DNA of 64,000 nucleotides from Elymus sibiricus (Eukaryota > Streptophyta > Magnoliopsida > Poales > Poaceae), in contig CM077676.1 of NCBI GenBank assembly GCA_039707655.1, forward strand, positions 184,570,936-184,634,935, given 5' to 3'. The notes below the pieces were generated by a model. The model saw only the letters and a program-made list of their open reading frames with translations. It was not told where the DNA came from and did no database searches. The number at the start of each line of letters is the position of its first letter. Positions within the stretch are counted from its first letter, which is position 1. Positions 1 to 11,089 of this stretch are shown piece after piece. Position numbers and translations under genes: made by a program.

Positions 1-329
1 GGCCTCATTGTACACCAGCCCTTCGACCTCCAGAAGAAAGACCTAGTGTCCTCCTCTCAGCCTTCAATGCTGACCCTGGCAGAAGCCATGATTGATCCTT
101 CGTACGGTAAACTGAAGAAACTTCACTATAGGTTTCATTATTCATGGGAGTGGAAGAAAATAGATGAAGCTCACATCGAGTACGCAGCACTGGATGCCTA
201 CTTTGTTTAAATATCTACAAGGTTTGGATGAAGAGGCGGAGCCTAGTGTCCGGTTCAAGCAAGGAAGTATCGGCGAAGAGGAAGAGGGACAAGGACGAAG
301 TCGAGGACGTGGACGAGGACTCCGAGTAA
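1..329 (+). pseudogene. 3'-5' exonuclease (DEDDy, RNase D/WRN-like) 3' fragment, frameshifted
   Basis: The frame open from base 1 encodes 69 residues that read like the C-terminal part of a plant 3'-5' exonuclease domain. EYAALDAYF (Y61-x3-D65) fits the Exo III motif of DEDDy nucleases, which remove 3' nucleotides from RNA or DNA using two metal ions. A TAA at 208-210 follows directly, but the frame starting at 210 continues with family-like NIYKVWMKR and a Lys/Glu/Asp-rich tail up to TAA at 327-329. One missing base near 208 explains both the stop and the switch. The Exo I and Exo II parts lie left of the window. It is either a decayed gene end or a fragment carried by a transposon. The protein family is fairly clear; its state as a functional gene is not supported. 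Confidence 0.7.
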
Positions 330-380
330 GGTGGCAGTGTCATTGCTCATGCTGGTTCTGATGCAGTGTCAACCGGATTA

Positions 381-440
381 GTTGCTTAGTTTTATTTCAG
401 GGTGCTTAGTTTTATTTCAGTGTGCTTAGTTTTATTTCAG
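381..440 (+). repeat. 20-bp tandem repeat, three copies
   Basis: Three back-to-back 20-bp units at 381, 401 and 421 share the identical 18-base core TGCTTAGTTTTATTTCAG; only the first two bases differ. The repeat lies about 50 bp after the exonuclease reading frame, where a 3' UTR or terminal intron would be expected. The core ends like a plant 3' splice site (U-rich then CAG). Confidence 0.9.
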
Positions 441-1674
441 GAGTGTGTTGTGCTAAGCCCCCAGCAGAACTATGTTATGTTCTTTCTCGTTACTTGAACT
501 CTTTACTACGTACTAGTATTTCTTACAGTTCGAGTTGTAGATGGTACTACTACTCGTTTCTTCACCTTCCTACTATACTTAATAAGTACTAGTAGTATTA
601 TTTCCATCCATCTAACTAGTTGGTACTATTCATCTGTAATAATCATTTCTTACCCAACAACTATAGCAATTTGGGTCAGTCGGTCTGTGAAAGAAGAAGT
701 TCGCCAGAGGGAAGGAAGAAGACGGCAGAGATGCTACCCCAGTATATATATTATGGTGGCAGGGTGCCCATGATCTATCTTATGAGTATTGGGTGTGGGA
801 TGCAGTTCACCAGAAAAAATGGATCTTTCCCGGGGTTAGACGGATGGCAAGGGGGGAGCATGGTGGTGGGAGGCGGTTGAGGGAAGGGCGGGGCGATGGC
901 AGTAGGCAGTTAGGCCTGCGGTGGCTCGATGTTTAAATGAGAAGATGAAGAGTGCATCATTTCGGAGGTTGAAGAAGCCCTTCTGGCCGTCCATGTTGCA
1001 TCCAATGGCTCACAAGAGTTGACTGACCCAAATTGTTCCTTCAGATTGGAGGACCCACGTGGCGTTCAAGGTCTCGAGGGCAGATTCCATGTCCGCACCC
1101 GGTTTGCAGCCTCGGCGTGGACGTGACCGGCTTCCGCTGCGACAGCCACCATGCAGGCCTCCTCCTTGCGGGCGGAGCCACAATGACCCGCTAGCTCCTC
1201 CTCCTTGCCGGCGTGCTAGAGTACGCCCTCGTCCTCCTCCTCTTCGTACGCTGCGGGCATATACGCGGCTCCAGCTGCACGTGTCCTTGGCAGCGCGGTG
1301 GCATTGCCCGGAGGGACTGCAGACGACGTGAGCAGGTGAGGCTGCGACTTCATGGCACAGGGATGGCGGACATGGCGGTGATGGTCGAGAAATGGTCGGC
1401 CAGAGCAGTACCACATTAATTAGCACAGCATCGATACGGAATCCTCTACAAGCGCGTGCACCGTGGCCGCGCGGTCGATCGAACGGTGCGTCGCGGTGTC
1501 GCGCTCGAGGGACATCCACCGAACCTTTGTGTGTGTGTGAAAACAATCCCCGAATATCACACTACACTTTTTTGCTGGAAAATTTCTTCACGCTACAATA
1601 TTTCCATATATTTGAATTTAGCTTCAGTTCATGCTTATTTGGATTTGGACGTTTTAGGTGCACCCTAATAGTAT
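441..1674. other. Non-coding stretch; GC-rich 1010-1550
   Basis: No supported gene. Bases 441-1000 are AT-rich with short TAGTACTA-like motifs. Bases 1010-1550 are GC-rich and open in several frames on both strands, with Arg/Pro-rich translations that match nothing I know and look like composition effects. Confidence 0.6.
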
Positions 1675-2935
1675 TTTTTGAGAGAGATTCTGTGGGTGTG
1701 ACGGAGAGAGAACGTATGTATGTGTATATATGTGTGTTGTGGCGAAAGGGCAATGTGGAGATGGTGTGTGTGTGATATAGAGATGTGTGAATGTGCAAAT
1801 GATCGTGTATGAGTGAGACATAGAGAGATGCCGAGATATGGTGTATGCATGAGAGAACGGTCTTGTATTTGTGTTTGTGTGTGTGTGTGAGAGAGAGAAA
1901 GGCATCCGTAACACAACAACCATCTCTCTCGATTCGACCCTCGCTCACACACTTGCATGTAACACATTCATCAACGCACACATTTTCACACCCTCATCCA
2001 GCCCCTATCTCTCTCGCACACACAATCTCTTCTCGAAAACCCTATTTAGCATGTACCTCTCCGTCACATACACCCTATACCACGCACACACATTTATCTC
2101 TCGCTATGTCTCTCTACCTCACAAACACACTCCCCATAGTCCTCTCTTCGTATCCCGCACATGGTCTCTCTATATTGCTTAAACACTCATGCACACGATG
2201 TATCCATCTCGCACCATTAGCATCTCTCGCCTGCACACTATGCACACACATTCTCTCCCTAGGCTTGATTTCTCTCAATATTTCGCACACACACTCCCCC
2301 CCCTCGCACATTATCCATCCCCGTCCAAGGTTATATAGCGACCACTATCGCTTGTGCTTCTCTGCACCTCGACATGCACACCACCTCGATCTTCAAGAAG
2401 GGCATCGGGAAGAACGAAGACACCGACCAGACCGCACTAGAGAATGCAGGGCCATTTGGAAGCAGGCTGGAGTAAAAGTTGTTGATTGACTCCTTTGCTC
2501 TCTCTCCCCGCACAAAAATACCAATCCCTCAACCCACAAGGCCACAAGCACACACACAAGCTCCCACCCCCCTCGTCCATGTTTTTTTGAGCTCTCTCAT
2601 CAAACCTTTTGTCTCTTCTCCTTCCACATGTACAAAATCTTGATCGCACGCATGCATCTCACTCTGTATATATGCATGTCTCCATCTTTCTCACAGACCT
2701 AACTTCTTCCTCCCTATACAAATATCCCTCTCTCGCACACTTCCTCTCTCTCTGTCTCCCTCGTGAGGTTTCTCTCCTACTCTCTCGCCCACATATATAC
2801 AATCTTTCCCGCCCTCTATATCTCTCTTCCATGGGGTATATATCTTGTGTGTGCGCGCACACATCACTCTCCCGCCATTGCTCCATCGCCACACACACTC
2901 TCTCTCTACGCTTCATTCACAAACGCAGGAATTCA
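1675..2935. repeat. Degenerate GA/GT-CT/CA low-complexity tract with strand switch
   Basis: From about 1680 to 1910 the plus strand is built of imperfect (GA)n and (GT)n runs. Near 1910-1925 it changes abruptly to (CT)n and (CA)n and stays so to about 2930. The tract is not a pure microsatellite: runs are broken every 5-15 bases by other sequence. A more complex island occupies about 2320-2500. A tract of the same texture, all GA/GT, lies at 13170-15900, so this looks like a recurring repeat type. I know of no coding function. Confidence 0.75.
2374..2475 (+). other. Short coding-like island inside the low-complexity tract
   Basis: An ATG-TAA frame of 33 codons in non-repetitive sequence, with a mixed, protein-like composition (Lys, Asp, Glu, Gly). 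It may be a gene scrap or chance. No family recognised. Confidence 0.15.
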
Positions 2936-3728
2936 CACATTGGGATGTGTTCAAATATTGTTTTGGACTGGATCATGTAGAGTTATTAATGGTTCTGTTG
3001 CATCCAACTAATTAATAATTATGAAATGCATTTAGATTTTCATTTGAGTTGGATTATGTGAGTTTGAGTATATTGTGAAGTACCCTAGACTTGGTATTCA
3101 TCTTGGAATTTAACAATGATTCTAACTGTTGAATTGTATAAACCATTACATTCGAAGTCAATAGCTTAATATATTTATTTGACAACTATAACAAATAATT
3201 AATGTCACGATAGTAAACTAAGAAAACAGATGTGTACTAGTACTCCTAGTTGCTTAGCCCGATCATCCAACACGCCGGACGGGGAGTACAATGTTACAAA
3301 TTTTCAGGTTAGCGGCAAAATCTCCCGCTTCCATCGAGATGTCCTGCGACCCAGATTCGAGCAATGCAAAATTACCATCATACCCTTTGTACAACTGGCC
3401 GAAGGACGGTGTTGGGTCGGGGGTTGCTTTGGTAACTTCACGTTATCCCGCCCAGCCACCCCCACCCCCGCACCAAGAGGACACCTCAATAATCCCCATT
3501 TTCTATCCCCGCAGCAAAATACACTTCTCCACGGCACTGCAGCACCCCATAACAAGCCGGCTGTGGTTAGCCGACCTTGCTGCCCCTCCCCTTCTACATC
3601 GGTGCACTCGTCCACCGCAGCGCATCTGCCTCATCGACGATGTCATACGCCGCACTAGAGCTGGTCCACCGTCGCCGTCGTACACCGCATAGGAGCCGCT
3701 TCCCCGGCGCCGTCGTCCACGGTCTCGG
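2936..3728. other. Non-coding; AT-rich then GC-rich flank of the solo LTR
   Basis: Bases 2936-3230 are AT-rich and empty. Bases 3230-3728 are GC-richer with short overlapping frames that match nothing known. The gypsy LTR insertion interrupts this sequence at 3728; it resumes at 8162. Confidence 0.5.
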
Positions 3729-6700
3729 TGTGGCACCCCGGCTCAGAGAAACCGGAACACCCCGTATTCCAGCCCAGAGATCAAGTCTTTTGGAATACGA
3801 CACTGCTTGGCATAGAACAAATCAGCTTTTTATTACAAATAACACGGGTACAGGGGTCCGATATTACAAAGGTTACAAGGGGCATGGTGACACTTCACCT
3901 GCTAAGGTAGTTCTATGCTAGCAGCGGAACATCTCATAGCAAAATAAATTCTAGCAGCCAAACAACGACGACGGTGATGAACTCCACTCCGCAGGGACTC
4001 TGGTTGGGACGCATCCTAGAGCGCAACCTCAGAATCCTCGACAAACAAGCAATCACAGCATCACCTGCAATCTGGCATGACACGCCAGGTGAGTACTTTG
4101 AATGTACTCGCAAGCTCACAGCAACCAAAGCAATCAAGACAAACAACAGCATGGCATTTACAGGTTAATCATCAATGATGAACATGATACTATTAGAACA
4201 ACATGAGCATGGCATGTACATAATTCATGAGCATGAACATGATGCTACTTGCATGCAAGGGGTCAACGTTTAAGGTCTCATGGACCAACTTACTCTGTTC
4301 GGAGGTTATCTCGTAACCACCATAGGCATCAAGCTTACCATCGTGAACATCACACGATCACCTCAGGATCAACCAAGCTTGGTATCAACTATACCATCGT
4401 GATCATCACATGACCACACGGAGCTTGATTTCTACCTGTGATCATCACATGACCACATAAAGATCAACCAACTTCTTTTCTCATGGAACCGGGGTTGTCA
4501 TTATCCAGGTTATTATTTCTGTTGACCCATAGTGTGACCTACTACGAACTGTGTCCATGACCGAGGACGCGGCTATCGATAGATTATACACTCTGCAGAG
4601 GTTAGTACACTGTACCCACACTATGGAAAATCATGGCCTCGTGCTCCCATTCGGGTGGACCAACGATATTCCGACAAAACCAATCTATTGCATGACACTC
4701 TCCCGGCCACTCCGACAAACTCCCATTTGGGCTATGTCCTGGGTGGCCCCGATGCCAACTCGTGACATCCGCCACCTTTGTGGCTGCCACCGTCGTGGCC
4801 AAACAACAACATCGTCCCAAACGGGGACCTGAGCTCAATACCAACCCAGGCACACAAGGCTTATGGCCGCCTACCTGATCAGGGTAGCGCACGCGCATAT
4901 CCTTCCTTAGTAGGAGGCACCAGCAAGAGGCATGACAATCGACCGAATTAGGGCCTCCCCATCCAGGCAAGTGTGGCTGCACTGGTGAGCTCGATTCGGT
5001 GGCACCATCACTCAGCCAACAGATTTGTTCAAGTTCGATTAATGTCAGGTTCAACTTGAATGGTGATGAACTGAGCCACAATAAAATAACAAGGCATATG
5101 AGCATGATATCAGTGTAACCATGGATGGGCAACATAACCATTTAACATAATAACATGAATGATGATAAATCATTTATTCTACGGGGTGCAAGTGAGCATA
5201 GCATAACGATGATCATGAATATCACAAGTACTTTCGTATCAAACCATAACAATTCATATGAGCATAGCATTATCACTAGCATCGGAAATGATTACGAGAA
5301 TGAAACATGATAATAATAACATTATCAATTTAATCATTTCACTTTCTAGATGAAAATGAACATGGCATAAGCATAGACATGGATTCACGAGCATATAACA
5401 TTCACAAAATAATTGAATGAGCAAACAATTATTTAAATATTCAAGTGGAAACCATGGCTACTGCAATGCCATCATGCAAGTGGCTGTTGTGGCTTGCCTG
5501 GGGATGGAGGAACCATCGGGGAGAGGTGCGATGAACTCGCGGAAAGAATCGCCAGAAAAGCTTCCCTCTCGAAGGGGGCTGATTAAGGGCAAGGGTAAAA
5601 TGGTCATTTTCATAGTGTGACAACCTCATGAAAATGATACCATCGGAACGGGCTCGACGAACTGAGATCGTGGGCTTTGGAATCACCTAAATCGGAGTCA
5701 CGGTTGTCGAGATACGGCCGTTCGTTCGTTAGGCAGAAAATTAAATAAAAATATTCATTTCTGCGTTTAACTGACAAACGTCCGCTATATAAGCCTTTCG
5801 GTGCTGGGCTGAAAAAGAGAAAGCGCACTTTGAGAAATACGTCTTCGCAGTAGTGAAAGCGTAATTTCAATAGAAGACGCCGCAGAGTGCGTTTTCAGTA
5901 CCCGAAGACGGATTTTCTGAAGTACGCATCCACTTATCCCGCGCGGGCCCGAGGCGGGGTCAACGCTAGGAGGCCGACAGGTGGGGCCGAAGGGGAGGCG
6001 GGGCCCGCCTAGCCAGCTGGGCAGGGCGTCGTCTTCTTCCTCCCGTGCCCGCGCCTGGCCGAGGATAGGGCCGGCCCCGACGGCGATTGCCGCCGCCGTA
6101 GGCCGTCTCCGGCGACGCCCTGGCTACCGGCGAAACCAGGGGAATGAGCCGCGTCAGATGGGCTGCCACACGAGCGCCGGGGAGGACAGGATAGAGAGGG
6201 ACTTCGGCCGTGGCGGACGGCGATTCCGGGCGGCGGTGGTCATGGCGCTATGGCCGCGGAAAGTAGGGGAGAAGGTAGGGGGCGGCTCGCGGATGGCTAG
6301 GGTGGTCTCCAGAAGAGGTTAGGTGGAGCGGAGGGGGACGTGGAGCTCGAATTCGAGCGAAGCCCGCGGCGGTCATGGTGGCAATGCGGAGCGAGGAGGG
6401 CTCCTCGAGCTCGGGGGAGAGGTTTGGGACACCTAGAGGAGGGTGGTCAGGAGGTTGATGAGCTCGGGAGGCCGCGGGGAGGGCTTATATAGCCGCGGCG
6501 AGCTCGTGGCTAAGGCGACGCGTGCGCCGCATTCTGAGGTGACCGCGTACGCGTGCGCACGCGGGCTGGCTCGAACGGTGACGTGAGAGGGATAGTGGAG
6601 TGCCAGAGGAATGCAGCGAAGGCAGACGCGGGGAGGGAGAAGTCCGGTCGGCCACTCGGCCACTGTGCGCACGCGGCCGGAGCTAACGTGGCGCGAGGAG

Positions 6701-8161
6701 GGCGAAGGAGGAGGGGGCCAGGGCTGAGGGGCGAGCGTGTGGCTACGGCGGTGCTCTGGGACACGCAGGGACGCGCGGAAACGGCAGGGAGAGAGGTGCC
6801 CGAAGCAAAACAACGCAGAGTGCGCGGCCAAGGCATGCCAGGCACGCGGTCACCACGTGGCATGGCACTCTGAGGGCACGCGGGACTGGCAAAAGGTGTC
6901 CACAGCGTAGTCCATGCGTCCTGGGACCCTCCTGAGGTGATAGATCGAAGAAATCGACTGTGTGCTGATGGGAGTGATCGACTGAAGTTTGATGTAGCAA
7001 ACTTGATCATGAAGTTGTGGTCAAATGGAATGAGATAAAAGCTAACCAGGATGTCTCAGAGGTTTAGGGTAGAAAGGACTACAATCATGTGGATTTTGAA
7101 AAGATTTGGACCAGGATTTAACATAGTTGCTTTACAACTGCAAAAACTGGTCTAGAAACTACATCATGAAGCTGCACTCACATGGAGTGTTTGATTGAGC
7201 TGAAATTTGGTGTAGGATGATGATTTGGGCATATGAAGGCACCATAAAAATTTCATCCCATTTGGATAAGTATAAATGGTACTTCCTTCATAGTGCTCCA
7301 CACTGGACAGAAACTTGGGGGAATTTTGTGGAGAAAATTGCTTGGCAAAATGATGTGAATTTTGGCATGCTCAAATGATATAGGGATATTTAGGTCCTGG
7401 ATTAATTTCAGAATTTTTGAAGCAACACAAAATATAGTTGCTTTATAAACTGAAATTGTGACTAGAAACCAAGATTTGAAGGTGTGCTCACATATATTGT
7501 TGGATAGAGATTAAATTTGGTGTAGAGTAATGATTTGACCATATGGATGATCTACCAAAATTTCAACTCATTTGGATAAGCCTAGCTAGTACTTCCTTCA
7601 CAAAGCTTCTCTCTGGTCAGAAACTTTGGGAATTTGCTGAGGAAGATTTAATAGGCAAATGAAGCTGAATTTTGGCATGTGGCAATTATTTGGATATTAA
7701 AGGGTGCCCAAATTTTTGAGGGCAATCAAGAAAGGATAAATGACACTTCCTTCTCAAAGTGCCATTCTGGACAGAATGGAAAATGAATATTTCTGAATTA
7801 TTTTTGAACTAGACAAGGATGGGTTTTGGCATATTTGTGGAAGATATGATCCAAAGAATTTATGAGAATTTTGTGGGGATTTTAGGAAGGACAGAAATAT
7901 AGGTTGCTTCACAACCAAGAGAAAACAGGGTTATTCCTTTAATAGAAAAATGAATATTCCCAAGAAATAAATATTGGGGTTGGGCTAATATGGAAATTAC
8001 ATGGCCTTGGGAAAGATTTGAGAGTGACAAGCCACTTGGGAGAGGAAGAAGAGATGATCTCCCCAGGTTTTAAGACCACATAGCCACAGAAAAAGGAACT
8101 CCAAATAAAAATTCAAAGAAAACCAAAAGAAAAAGAAAGGGCCAAAAATCGGGGTGTTACA
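3729..8161 (-). mobile_element. Solo gypsy LTR (chromovirus-type, 4.43 kb)
   Basis: On the minus strand the LTR begins TGTAACACCCCG at 8161 and ends GGTGCCACA at 3729. The 5-bp target duplication CTCGG flanks it at 3724-3728 and 8162-8166, so the insertion is intact and was reduced to one LTR, presumably by LTR-LTR recombination. Its start matches the LTR that follows the chromodomain at 26090 (TGTGACACCCTGTTTTTGGCC type). Several internal blocks, for example 4550-4680 and 5610-5740, are clearly similar to the LARD LTRs at 53570-53700 and 54820-54940. No coding sequence of its own. Confidence 0.93.
6484..6492 (-). promoter_or_regulatory. Probable LTR TATA box
   Basis: CTATATAAG on the minus strand, in the GC-rich centre of the solo LTR. 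It corresponds in position to the CTATAAATAG boxes of the LARD LTRs. Likely the U3 core promoter. Confidence 0.45.
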
Positions 8162-8166
8162 CTCGG

Positions 8167-9332
8167 ATCTACTCCCCGGTAGCCGACGGCAATTACAGTA
8201 GCAGCACCATCGGTGACAATGAACTGACTCCCGTTGCCACCCATGATGCACAGACGAGGCCGCGACATTCATGATCCTCTATGATTGGTAATCTGTACAT
8301 TAATTCTCTGAGTTGTACTTGTGCAGTTCCGATTTTGTTCATACCTACCCATCAAATTTCTGTGCTGCTATTGTTCCCCTTTCCTGGCTGCTATTGTTCC
8401 AGTAAAAGTAATTGGTTATAGCTTGCATTATCCAACAGAATATCATCTTGTAATTGGGCATCCCTCCTGTATTGTGGTGTGCTTGCGTAGGTTCTTCATC
8501 TCTAACCAGTAGTGTGGCAGATGGTTAAAAGTTTTTGAGAATAGCAGGGAGGTGATCCCCCAGTTCTATTGACTCAGAATGAGACCACAACGTAGTTGTA
8601 GCAAAGTTGAATAACAACAAAGTAGGATATTAAAAATTACTCGTGCCAACATTGCAAATGAGTGCTTTAATGTTGCCTACAAGATGTGTGAGTATTACTA
8701 TATTTTTCTTGCCATGTTGGGATTTTACAAAAGTACTAATGCCAACATGCAGAGGGGAAATGAAGATCAAATGCAGGATGTTGGGGACATCTTCAAGGAA
8801 CGTCGCAAGATAAAGATGAGCTGCACCGAACCTGTAAAACGAGCTTTGGTAAGTAACAACCTTTCAATTACTTTGACATGGTATGTGTCTGGCAGCAGTA
8901 TTGCAGATAGGACCAGGCCAGGCCCTGGGCAAGCCCCGAGCCGAAAACAGCGTCAAACAATGTTGTGTGCTTGGCTAGGGTTCTTGCCATGCAATCCAGC
9001 AGTGTGGCAAATTATTAAACAGTAATAGGCGGGACAAACAATTGCCTCTACACTTGATTAGGCTCTCTATCATTTGTAGAATCTCAATTTACTCATTGGA
9101 CCCACCATGCCATAGGATGAAAAACTATTCAGTCAAACGCGGCTACAGAGGCCCTGGAGATCATCTAGTTGCCGGTTGTTTTGCTGCAGCTACCCTTGGC
9201 TTAGTGCACCCCTGTGCTGGTTTTCCTATTTGGCTTAGCCTTGTGTTCTTTGATGTAGATATTGTAGTTTCTGTAAAGTAGCTCTGCTCGATATGTAATA
9301 AGCACACTCTTAATCGTCCTAATGCTATCCTT
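8167..9332 (+). other. Possible degraded upstream exons of a CACTA ORF2-like gene
   Basis: No intact ORF. Bases 8684-8848 read open with a plausible donor (GTAAGT after 8848) and a Lys/Arg-rich end. Around 9120-9190 one frame gives KNYSVKRG then GCFAA, loosely like ENYSKKN...RCFAL in exon D of the gene at 16864-24147. With the coiled-coil last exon at 9794-10204 this could be a second, decayed ORF2-type gene. The evidence is weak for each piece. Confidence 0.25.
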
Positions 9333-9630
9333 CTGCTTTGATTCAAAGGAATTCTATAGGATTTCTAGAGGATTAAAACCCTTAGGAATTTTTCCTATGT
9401 TAGCCCTTTGATTCATAGGATTGGATTCCATAGGAATTTTACCTATGGAATCTTTTGTACTACATTTTATAGGAAATCTAACATCCACTCCAACCTCTTT
9501 TTACAATTCCTTTGTTTTTCATGTGGCATCAAACACTCCTTGCTAATCCTGTAGGATTGAAGTTGGCATGCCACTTCAATCCTATACTTTTCCTATTCCT
9601 ACATTTTCAAAATCCTGCTAATCAAAGAGG
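9333..9630. mobile_element. MITE (about 300 bp, TTTGATTCA-type ends)
   Basis: An AT-rich stretch whose left end (TTTGATTCAAAGGAATTC) and right end (reverse complement CCTCTTTGATTAGCAGG) form imperfect inverted repeats. The many TATAGGA/TCCTATA motifs inside give further self-complementarity. A possible 3-bp CTT duplication sits at the ends. It resembles a common Triticeae MITE type; the superfamily is not assigned. Confidence 0.65.
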
Positions 9631-9793
9631 CCCTTAGCTTGATGTAGGAAGTGGGTGTTCTCACCCTACGAGTCTGTTTTTATATTTCTCCTTCTGAACT
9701 CACTTCTACTAGTCCTGTTTATGGGGCTTCTACTGAATGGATCTGTGGAGCTCTCACTATTGATCTAAAAAAGAAGTAACTTCTTCATGTCAG

Positions 9794-10204
9794 GATGCAG
9801 TTCGTGCGAGGAGGGAAGTATGGTCAACCTCAAGATCAGGTTTTGAGGCTAGTCCTATGTGCCAGTTCCAAAATGATGCTGGATTACACACAAGGTGCTA
9901 GTTCCCTAATGATGCCAGATTAGACACAAGGTGCCAATTCCTAAATGATGCTGGATTACACACTACCCAGGTGAAGTCGTCAAGTGTTCGTGTCCTCGTG
10001 GCTCTAGTAAAGGCTGAAAGAAAGCGTGCAGCAACCCTGGAGAATGTAGCTGAGTTCCTGAAGATGCGAAAAGAGCAATCAGATGCTCTCTTCACCCAAG
10101 CCAAACAAGAGATGGAAGAAGCCAGAAGGAAGCTAGCAGAGGCAGAGCAGGCTAAGCGTCTCCTGCTATCTAAAACTGATGTCAATCCGAATTTTCATTC
10201 ATAA
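9794..10204 (+). pseudogene. Last exon of a coiled-coil protein, CACTA ORF2-like
   Basis: After a plausible acceptor (CAG at 9791-9793) one frame runs to TAA at 10202-10204, broken by a single TAG at 9899-9901. It first encodes three degenerate 12-residue repeats (QNDAGLHTRC type) and then a charged Glu/Ala/Lys/Arg-rich coiled coil of about 65 residues. The start of the coil, SVRVLVALVKAERKRAATL, lines up with SVRLLQSQIQAERHASAQL in the last exon of the ORF2-like gene at 16864-24147. I infer the C-terminus of a related transposon protein. The ATG at 9971 would give a 77-residue product but is probably internal. Confidence 0.45.
9859..9966 (+). repeat. 36-bp tandem repeat, three copies (12 codons each)
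   Basis: Units start at 9859, 9895 and 9931 and keep the reading frame of the exon that holds them. The middle unit carries the in-frame TAG. Confidence 0.85.
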
Positions 10205-11089
10205 TAGCTAGGTTCAAATGTTGATCCAGTCAGTATGCATATTGTGATGTGCGTGCATCGACTGAGATGTATGTAAGTCTGATGCCGAGATGTGGCACAA
10301 AATATATTTTTTCTGGTTCATGTAATAACTTACTCTATTTCCAGAACAATAACAGACAAACCATTGGACATGGTATAGTTCACATGCAAGCCCAACATTC
10401 CAAGTTCAACTTTCACATCAAACTCATGTTCACAGATATCTTCACATTCATAGATAATGTCCACAACCAATTAATAGCCATAGTTGAAATAGTTTATGCA
10501 TCTCAATGATTCACTTCAAAGCTAAAAAAAGTGAGGAGAATTAGAAATAAAGAAAAATCTATAGTTCTTACTACCAACATCAATGCTTCTCCAAAACAAC
10601 ATTTAGTTCACAGCCAAAACACAAATTCCTTCTGAGAGCATTGATGAAAAAGGTGCATTTTCTACCAATGGCGGAGGGACTCCCGTATAATTTTGTGGTT
10701 CCACTAAAATTGAGATATCTACTTCTTTTTGCACAAACATCCCTGAGATTGACATCCGTGTTTGCAAAAATATGTAAAAGGGTTATCGATGGCATTGCGT
10801 CATTTTACAAGTGCCATTGGATTTATCGATGGCACTAGATTGACAGCAGCATATTACTCCTTGTGTGACATTGCATCATTTTGCAAGTGACATTGGATTG
10901 ACAACAATAAAACAATGGCAATATAAGGGCATGGCAATGTTGGGCGCGCCAACACCATGTAAAGTACCTCCACAGATGCAATAAATTGGTGAGGCAGAGC
11001 TCATTGTCGAGAGTAACAAACATATCAGTGCGAGCACAACAAAACTAGACCGTACGAAATTAATTACATTTCGGACATTTTTTAACTAA
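10205..11089. other. Non-coding, AT-rich
   Basis: No gene seen. A ~33-bp segment (CATTGCGTCATTTTACAAGTG type) at about 10790 recurs imperfectly at about 10868. Confidence 0.5.

Noticed and set aside
1010..1546. 178-codon minus-strand and 90-127-codon plus-strand frames
   Set aside because: GC-rich, overlapping on both strands, with no recognisable domain or splice context.
1845..2489. 214-codon frame and several minus-strand frames across the GA/CT tract
   Set aside because: They are translations of low-complexity repeats (Thr-His, Ser-Leu runs) and not proteins.
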